Shown piece by piece: positions 18,713 to 25,231 of a stretch of 25,231 nucleotides of DNA. Below the pieces are notes generated by a model. That model had not been told where the DNA came from. It was given only the letters and a program-made list of their open reading frames with translations, and did no database searches. Position 1 is the stretch's first letter, and every line of letters starts with the position of its first letter. This DNA comes from Parachlorella kessleri (Eukaryota > Chlorophyta > Trebouxiophyceae > Chlorellales > Chlorellaceae). The DNA lies in contig BBXU01000160.1 in assembly GCA_001598975.1 (NCBI GenBank), forward strand, positions 1 through 25,231, in the 5' to 3' direction. The position numbers and the translations under genes are program-made.

Positions 18713-20394
18713 CAACAGGGACGCGTGAACAGTGCAGAGAACAATACCAGTGCTGGTTGTATAAGAAGGATGATAACTTATACTTCGATGACACAAATAG
18801 CGGAAAGGCACAGAAGGTGGCAGGGAGGGCTCCTAGACCGCAACGTGCTCTGTACTGCTTGTACTTGGCAGGAGGCACGTGAATTGAAATGGCATGCCCA
18901 TGGCAGTGGGGTTGCAGACCAGGTTGTAGGCCTCTTCCTGTCAAGTGAGGAATGGGCAAAGGCTGATTGCTTGTAAGGTTGGCAATCACTGGTGGCGCTG
19001 AAAGCATGGACGAAAGCAGGTGTCTGTCTATCAATCCTAAGGAGGCGAAGCAGTTCTACATTATATGGTGGTGTTGGGGTCGCCTGCAGAACTTGACCGT
19101 CCCGTTTCCTCACATGTTTGTGGGTCTACAGACGGGGCGTGTGCCAGACTAGCAAGGGCAGCCAAGCAAGTCAAGGTGAGACTTGATACAGGTGGCTGCC
19201 ACCTGTGAAAGGTTAGTAAGCTGGGTGGGTGCAAGTTGCCTGTGCACTTGCCCCCACTTCAGTATCATGCACGGTGTGGGTTGTTCCTATGTGGCGGCTT
19301 GCTTTTCCTCGTCGTTAGGCAGCCTTCACATCTTGGCACCGTCTATATGGGTGTCGGAGGCAGCAAGCGCGAAATACTACTGGTGGGTGTCAGTTGCCAG
19401 GGCTGGGTGAGGAGCTATAAGTTAGATGGAAATGCACGTGACAGGAAGGGGCCACGGAGTTGTATCCTGCCTGCTTTCTGCTGCGGCCTGAGTAGGGTTG
19501 ACAGGGCTCTTGCAGCATAGGTCCCTTGGGGCTGGCTGGCAGTAGCCTGTTGGCACTGCATACACTTTGAACATGAAAGTGCAGCTGGAAGGCAGGGCTC
19601 CAAATGTGTTTGCTGGGCCACCGGCTACCAGTCAAGCCGGCAGGGCGCCGGCCCAAGTGGTTTCCACTGCCAGACGTATCCTTCACCAGGCTGCCCTTGT
19701 GCATGGGGAACTGCAGAGACCTCTTGAAATATATGAAAGAAGAATGACAGAAAGAGGTACATCCATCGCAACCCGTACAGAAGCGCACAGCCCCCTGGCA
19801 AGCAGTGCCCAGGTGCACTCCCTTGCAACCTTCCACCCCTTCACCAAAAATATCCCGCGCAGTAGGCAAGCAGGTCCCCAAGCTTACTGGGTCAAAGCGA
19901 TGCGCTCAGTCCAGAGTCACATCAGGGAAGCACATCAGCACAGCACCAGCATGAACAGGAAATGGGCCATAAATTTACAACCAAGCGAGCTGAAGAAAGA
20001 AATTTGGTTCACCAATTGGTGTCAGGTTTGGAAAACCGGCAGGAAGGGGGAGAAAACCATGTCCAGCATACTGCGGTGGTCAGTACGCATACCCAGCCCT
20101 TGCAATGCAAAGGTTCATTACTTTCACTGCTATTCCCAAGTGTACAACCCATTCGGTGGTCGGGTTCGTCAGCCCTGGCTGCCACTGCCCTACCCTAGGA
20201 CCAGATCGACGTGTGCCAGCCACGGTCGTCAAGGCTAGATCTACAAAGTCATGAGGTCAGTCATTGTCGGCCAGCGGTGAAATCGAAAAGCTGCTGCGCC
20301 ACCTGCACATCAAAAAGCTTCCCAGGCGGGGCTGCACCCAGCCGTCATCAGGCGGCATGCCTCATGCCTCCTCCTGCCCTGCCCCCTTGCTCAT
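18713..20394 (-). other. Kinase upstream region plus HMG-box gene 3' UTR; no supported gene
   Basis: The part from 20394 down to about 19955 should be the 3' UTR of the HMG-box gene. The rest, ~1.2 kb, precedes the kinase start and should contain its promoter and 5' UTR. Several ORFs of 60-220 codons lie on both strands and overlap one another, the longest on the plus strand with its first ATG at 19573 and stop at 20238. None has a recognisable domain or splice pattern. Confidence 0.5.
19975..19979 (-). terminator. Putative polyadenylation signal TGTAA of the HMG-box gene
   Basis: TTACA on the plus strand is TGTAA on the coding strand. It is the first one downstream of the HMG-box stop codon at 20395-20397, implying a 3' UTR of about 440 bases. 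Confidence 0.5.
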
Positions 20395-23300
20395 TTATGG
20401 CTGCTGAGGGCCCTCCGAGTGCTCAGGAGGGCTGGGCTGCCTTGTGCTTGCTTGCCTTGCACGAAGGAGCTGTGTCAACAGCTCCACCCCGCTTCGCCCC
20501 TGCCCCAGGCTCGGCTGCTGCGTGGGCGTGGTGTTGCTGGCGAGCGCTTGCTGGGCCGGGGCCGGCTGGGAAGCCTGCAGCGCCTGCAGCAACGACTGCA
20601 GCTGCGGAAGCGACCCGCCGGGGTTCTCCGAGGCTGCCTGCAGCATGGGGCGCGACGGCGGCCGGGCCTGGAAGGCTTGAAAGGCAGAGCCCGTCTGCTG
20701 GAGCAGCTCTGGGTCCGCTTGCTGCTGCTGCAGGCCCGGCCAAGCTGCTGCGGTCCTTGGGGAGGCAGCCGGCGTCCCCTGCCGCGCAAACAGGACTGCT
20801 GCCAACCGCTGGGCCAGTTGGTGGAGGGCCGGGTTTGAGCCTGCAAGTCAGGGAGCGACACTTGAAGCCTCGTCAGCAAGCCTTTTAACCTTTCGCTCCG
20901 CGACGCAAAGCAAGCAACCAACCAGCCAGGACTTGGTTGCTGCTTTGGCTTGGCACACTACACAGACTGCCTTTGCAGTGCCCGGCGGTACGCGTAGCAC
21001 CAGTCCCGCACCCACCTGAGGCCCCAGGCGGATAGGTAGCTGCCCCAAGGTGAGGCTGCTGCTGCTGCATTGAGAACTGCGGGCCAAGGCTGCCGGTGGC
21101 CTCGCTCCTCAGCGACATACCAAGCACATCTTGCAGGCTGCCGGCCCCTTGCCCGGCCTGCACGCGGAAGGGGTTCAGCGGCTCCATCGGTAGCCTGCCC
21201 TCCTCTGCCGCCTGCTGCTGCTGCCGCTGCATATCCAACTCCCGCTGCAGAAGTTGCCGCTGCACAGACGGCTGCGCCAGCAGGTGGTGCGGCGGCTGCT
21301 GTTGCTGCGGCGAGGCCGCGGCTGCTGACGCGGCGGCTGCCGCGGCTGCTGCCGCAGCAAGGCGTGCACTCCGCGCCTGGGCAAAACCTCCGGTCGGCGT
21401 GACAGCCACCACCGGTGCGGGTGCGGTTAGGGCGGCCTGGTACTCCCGCACCTCTGCCTCGTAGCGTTCCTGCACACGCCAACCGGGATATGCCGTCACA
21501 ATACTGGGTTTCTTTGCAGGCTGTGCACGCAACCCTGCAGTCTTGTCTCCCTTGGTGCACGGTCAGACCATGACCTGTCCCCTGCATGAATTGGAAGGAT
21601 CAGTGCATGCCATGCAGAGAGAGGAGAAAAGGAATCCCCAGTAGACAGGGAACAAAGTTAACAAGGTTGACCACTCGAGCACAAGGAAAGGGAGACGTTA
21701 TTCGTCCTTCGCAAGCGACGGCAGCCACCTCAAAGTAGGAGGCATTCTTGCTTGGCACCTTTGGCATGCGCAGCTGGAGGGTAGGCCAGGTGCTTGGACT
21801 GGGGACTGCCTACAGAGCCTCACCTTCTTCCACCAACCATGACCCGCGTTTCCTGGATCAGGCTGAATGTTCGGCGGCTGTTTCCCCCAGCCAGCCCACC
21901 AGCAAGGTGAGCGAACTGAGGGCGTGTGATGACACTTACAAAAGGCAGCCCGTCGCACCTTGTCTTCTCGGGCTTGCTGCTGGTAGGGCTCCTTCTCGGA
22001 GGAGGACAGGTTGGTCCACCATTCCCCAACTATTCGGCTGACCTCCTGAAAGCAACAAACAGCAGCAGGGATGCATTTCGAGGAATCCTTCTGGGCTGCC
22101 GTCAGAGGGTTGCAGAATGAAGGACCACAGAATCAAGCACATTGCATAGGCTCCTTGCACCATTTGTGTAGTACATTTGCCTACAATGCTGCTCAATGCA
22201 GGCTGCTGTCTGGTCCAGCGTAGGTCTGCCAAATACAAGGTGCAGGGAATGTTACCGGTGTCCAGCCTAACGCAGCCTGATTGGCTGGCCAGAAGGAGGC
22301 TAGCAAGCTACCCACCTTCTGGTCTGCTGTTGGGTTCTGCTCCTTGGCCTTGGGCCGGACCTCCATGGAGTAAAAGTTGAAGGCAGTCTGCAGAGCACAA
22401 CCTCAACAACGTAAAAGTCAACAAGGTGAAAGAAGGCGTGGGGTACAACGTACAGAGGCAGCTCACATTTGGATTGGCAGTGGGCAGGCTCCTACCACTG
22501 CACTGCGTGTACCCCAAGTGACCAAATGTGCCCACACAGTTGGCTGTCAAAGTCCCGGTGAAGCTGCATACCTTGTTTCGCTTTGGCACTTTGGGGAAAG
22601 GAACGTGGGAGGGCCTGGCAGCCGGCTGCTGGGCCGCCTGCGCCCCAACAAGGCCTTCAGGGCAATACAGCACTCCTGCGGCCGCAGAAATCAGCTGCTC
22701 GGGCAAGTGCCGAACGCCCTTGGAGGGTTTAGGGAGAACAAAAGGCACCCATGCGGAGCTAGGTTAAACACTCTGGAGTACATGTAGCAGCTGCCCCACC
22801 TGATTCCATAACCGTCTGCTCAGCAGCACTGTTCACTCACTGCATTTTGTCCGCGGTGCACCTGAAACACCGGCTGGCTTGTCAGGACCCCGCCAGTGTT
22901 TGCAACGAGGTTCAGGGCAGGGCGCAGGGCGCTGGCTTACCTCTAAAAACCTGGTCTGCGATTTGGAGCGTGCAGGTGTACCCCAAGTCAAAAGTGCCCG
23001 TCACACTGCAGGTGCAGTCACAAAAAGGAAGCCGTAGGTTGGTAACTACTGTTGCACGTCCGCCTGCCCCAACACCTGGCATTCTTGCCACCAGGCTGCA
23101 TGCCCTAAGTGCCCTTGAGAGGCTTTAAGTGACTGCCTGGCAGATACTGTCGTTGGCTCCGTTGGCGGCCACAGTGGCGGCGCGTCTGACTTCTCTTCAA
23201 CACTGTCGTCGCCTTCTCCCTACACTGTCGTACCTGCCAGTGAGCGCCAGTCCCACGGCCGTGGGTGAGGGAGCCGCGCTTCCCGAGGTAGCAAAGGCCG

Positions 23301-23427
23301 TGAGGGCTGGGGGCGCGCCGATGGGATCTGTTCTCAAGCGTTTCCGTGGATGCAGCTCCTCTGCACCTTCCTCCTGCTCCTCCGGCTCGTCTTCTGCCTG
23401 CTCTTCCGCCTGCTCCTCAGTCGTCAT
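20395..23427 (-). CDS. HMG-box DNA-binding protein of the plant ARID-HMG type, ARID not found
   Basis: Exons: 23427-23234, 23005-22941, 22675-22572, 22387-22316, 22045-21959, 21469-21016, 20840-20395; all GT-AG and in phase, 473 aa. Residues ~1-25 are Glu-rich, followed by a basic PRKRLR possible nuclear signal. Residues ~66-90 read GTFDLGYTCTLQIADQVFRG then VLYCPEG, resembling the short motif that sits between ARID and HMG domains in plant ARID-HMG proteins. The HMG box spans ~117-185: PKRNKTAFNFYSMEVRPKAK, then EVSRIVGEWWTNLSSSEKEP, then DKERYEAEVREYQ, divided over four exons. The remaining ~285 residues are Ala/Gln/Pro-rich low complexity. An HMG box bends DNA and would place the protein in the nucleus. 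The start is the only ATG after an in-frame TGA upstream. A possible extra 21-nt exon lies at 22841-22861. Confidence 0.87.
22841..22861 (-). other. Candidate 21-nt in-frame microexon of the HMG-box gene
   Basis: On the coding strand a TTTCAG acceptor precedes it and a GTGAGT donor follows it. Its length is a multiple of three and its phase (1 in, 1 out) fits between exons 22941-23005 and 22572-22675, inserting seven residues (APRTKCR) between FRG and VLYC. Skipping it gives the better match to the family, so it would be an alternative exon. No transcript evidence is available here. Confidence 0.35.
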
Positions 23428-24720
23428 ACCAGCCCCACCCTCTGCTCCCTGCTCCTCATTAAGAGCTGGCTGGGCTTCTGCACCGCATGATAAACACCAG
23501 CTTGCAACTCAGCAACGATCGGCTATCCCGAGGCTGGACCAGCATGACAAGAGACTGGGCATGGCGTGGTCGGCCCCGTCTTCTCTCCGTTGCTGGGCTG
23601 CCTTAAATGCTGGAATGCTGCAACGGGGCACACAGCTGAAGCCAGAAGGGGGGCGCACCTTCGTCCGGTGCAGTGGCTTCCTGCATGTATGACTTATACG
23701 CGGCCACACCGCACAAGAAGTCTGCTTGTTGTCTGGGCCCGCACAAGAGCCACAGCCGCCTCGCTCAAACACGGTTGGTAATAGCTCCTGCTGGCTTTCG
23801 CTCTATACCGCGCGTCCTCCTCACGGGCACGCTCCGCGGGCCGGGCCCTGTAGGCAAGTGCCTGCGTTCAGCTTTTGGTAACCTGGGTATCGCTGGTAGA
23901 TGAGAGCTCGTCCAGTAAGGTAGTTCTCAGTACAAGTCGCGCCCAGGACATGACACAGTGGGCGGGGTCTCGGACAGCACTTTTCCGAGAAACACACTGG
24001 AGCAGGATGCCCGCGTTTTTACATTGACGTTATGTATGAGGTTTTAACACACCTACTTTGGCTTTCAGTGAGACTGCGGTAGGGTATAGCCGCAACCGCA
24101 GAAACGGCATGAGGCAGGCGCACAAGGCACCCCAGCCATGACGCCGTGCGTACTACTATGCCAGAAGGTCACCACGTGGAGTTGATCGTGCAAGACTTAC
24201 TGGTCACATCCTGGCCTGCGTGGCCTTTTCAGTACCGTCGGCCTTGTGGGACTCTTTGCACAGCGCAACTACGCAGCAGGTGCCTCTTGCTACGAAGAGT
24301 GTATGGCGGAGCACGCTGGCCAAGTGTCGCTTTGTAGGCTAGCTGAGGGCCTGTCCGAAAAGGCCTCCATGGAGCTTCCCATACCCTTTTATAAACCCAG
24401 GGCAAGTCACAGGCAGCAAGACTATGCCGCCAACAGCCACGAGTCATGCTTCCAATGGTGGTTTCAGTCCTCCCACTCAGCTCGAGCTTGGCAACTGAAT
24501 GCTAGGTAGCCAGGCAGGATCTTACCCATCCTGTACCGTCAGGTCCAGTTCTCACTGGCTCATAGATCCGCTGCTCACTGCCCCACTGTACCTACCAGTA
24601 AGCTTTCCAAGTCATTACAAACATAGGAAGGGAGCCAGCAGGAGCTCCAGTCCACAAACATAGCAAGGGAGCTGGGCGCCAAGTGGCCCGTCCATACAAC
24701 TCTGGCTCTGCTGCCGCCGC
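23428..24720 (-). other. HMG-box upstream region and RFC3 3' UTR; no supported gene
   Basis: The part 24720 to ~24600 is the RFC3 3' UTR. Below it, ~1.1 kb should contain the HMG-box promoter and 5' UTR. An in-frame TGA lies shortly upstream of the HMG-box ATG, so no direct N-terminal extension exists without an upstream intron. A 55-codon open segment at 23694-23861 (minus) and a plus-strand open segment at 24246-24509 are visible but unassigned. Confidence 0.5.
24615..24619 (-). terminator. Putative polyadenylation signal TGTAA of RFC3
   Basis: TTACA on the plus strand, TGTAA on the coding strand, about 105 bases after the RFC3 stop codon. It is the first such element in the 3' flank. Confidence 0.6.
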
Positions 24721-25173
24721 TTAGCCAAAGGCTGTGAGCATGAAAGCCTTGTAGTCTGCCATGAACTTGGCCACAAAGGCTTCCAGGTGCATGATGGCCT
24801 TGCTGCCCTCCTGCACAGTGCAGCAATGAGGAACTATGATCCCCCAGATGCCGGCCCGGAGTTAAGTGGCAAGGCAGCTGGGCTCTCAAGGCACGCACAG
24901 CGGGGCGCCGAGCACCACTCTGCCTTCTAATCCGGACCCCTCAGCTGCACACCCCATGCAGCGTCTGCCATGCCTGCTTGCTGAAGCCCCACCCCACCCG
25001 GCCCTGTCTTTTGCATGGCCAGGTAGGACCCGCGTGAAGCAAGGCAAGGGAAGCCGGCCGCGGCACCTTGCCTGCAGTCGATGCTCATAGAACGCTGCGT
25101 GTGCTGCGGTGCTATGCTTGAGCTCATCATCCAGCTTCCGCATGAGCTCCACTGCCAACCGCCGCAGCACCAC
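24721..25173 (-). CDS. RFC3: Replication factor C subunit 3, C-terminal exons (5' part outside window)
   Basis: Two exons are visible: 25173-25072 and 24810-24721, encoding the last 63 residues and a TAA stop. The joined sequence AAFYEHRLQEGSKAIMHLEA followed by FVAKFMADYKAF is diagnostic: human RFC3 ends with a near-identical AYYEHRLQLGSKAIYHLEAF segment. RFC3 is a small subunit of the five-subunit clamp loader that opens PCNA and loads it at primer-template junctions in the nucleus. This C-terminal region belongs to the helical collar domain that holds the pentamer together. The intron between the two exons starts with GC rather than GT (coding strand CAG|GCAAGG); only this boundary keeps the frame. 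Positions 25174-25231 are the end of an upstream intron with an acceptor at 25174-25175. Confidence 0.92.
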
Positions 25174-25231
25174 CTGGGCGCGGCGGCAGCAGCAAGCGGG
25201 TAAGGGCAAGCAGGGTTTGCATGCCGGCGGG

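Overview
This window is nuclear DNA from a green alga, most likely a chlorophycean related to Chlamydomonas or Volvox. The evidence is many short GT-AG introns with CTGCAG-type acceptors, GC-rich exons with Ala/Gly/Gln/Ser runs inserted into conserved domains, TGTAA 3'-end signals downstream of stop codons, and proteins whose closest remembered relatives are plant or algal. No rRNA, tRNA, CRISPR array, bacterial operon or intact autonomous transposon was seen. All gene models were built by hand: exons were accepted when the splice sites were canonical, the reading phase carried across every junction, and the joined protein matched a known family.

Layout, left to right. (1) Positions 65-6030, minus strand: a TMEM245-type multi-pass membrane protein (AI-2E transporter-like superfamily), 10 visible exons, 3' end beyond the left edge. 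(2) Positions 6031-6588: a divergent promoter. (3) Positions 6589-10971, plus: a TMEM135-type membrane protein, 9 exons, 584 aa. (4) Positions 11588-13643, plus: an Mpv17/PMP22-family protein with a probable chloroplast transit peptide, 5 exons, 369 aa. (5) Positions 13860-16020: a gene-poor, less GC-rich interval with a cluster of inverted and direct repeats, including a 107-bp near-palindrome. (6) Positions 16779-18712, minus: a Ser/Thr kinase in which the HRD motif reads YGD, followed by a 3' flank with strong stem-loops. (7) Positions 20395-23427, minus: an HMG-box protein that carries the small pre-HMG motif of plant ARID-HMG proteins but shows no ARID domain. (8) Positions 24721 to the right edge, minus: the C-terminal exons of replication factor C subunit 3, joined through a GC-AG intron.

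The genes do not form an operon or an obvious pathway. The one thematic neighbourhood is TMEM135 next to Mpv17/PMP22, two families linked to peroxisomal and mitochondrial membranes in animals. RFC3 and the HMG-box protein act on chromosomal DNA but are common neighbours of anything.

The least explained items are the inverted-repeat cluster at 14325-15162, the atypical kinase, a possible 21-nt in-frame microexon in the HMG gene, and a perfect hairpin over a 5' splice site in the Mpv17 gene. I found no convincing new multi-gene system.
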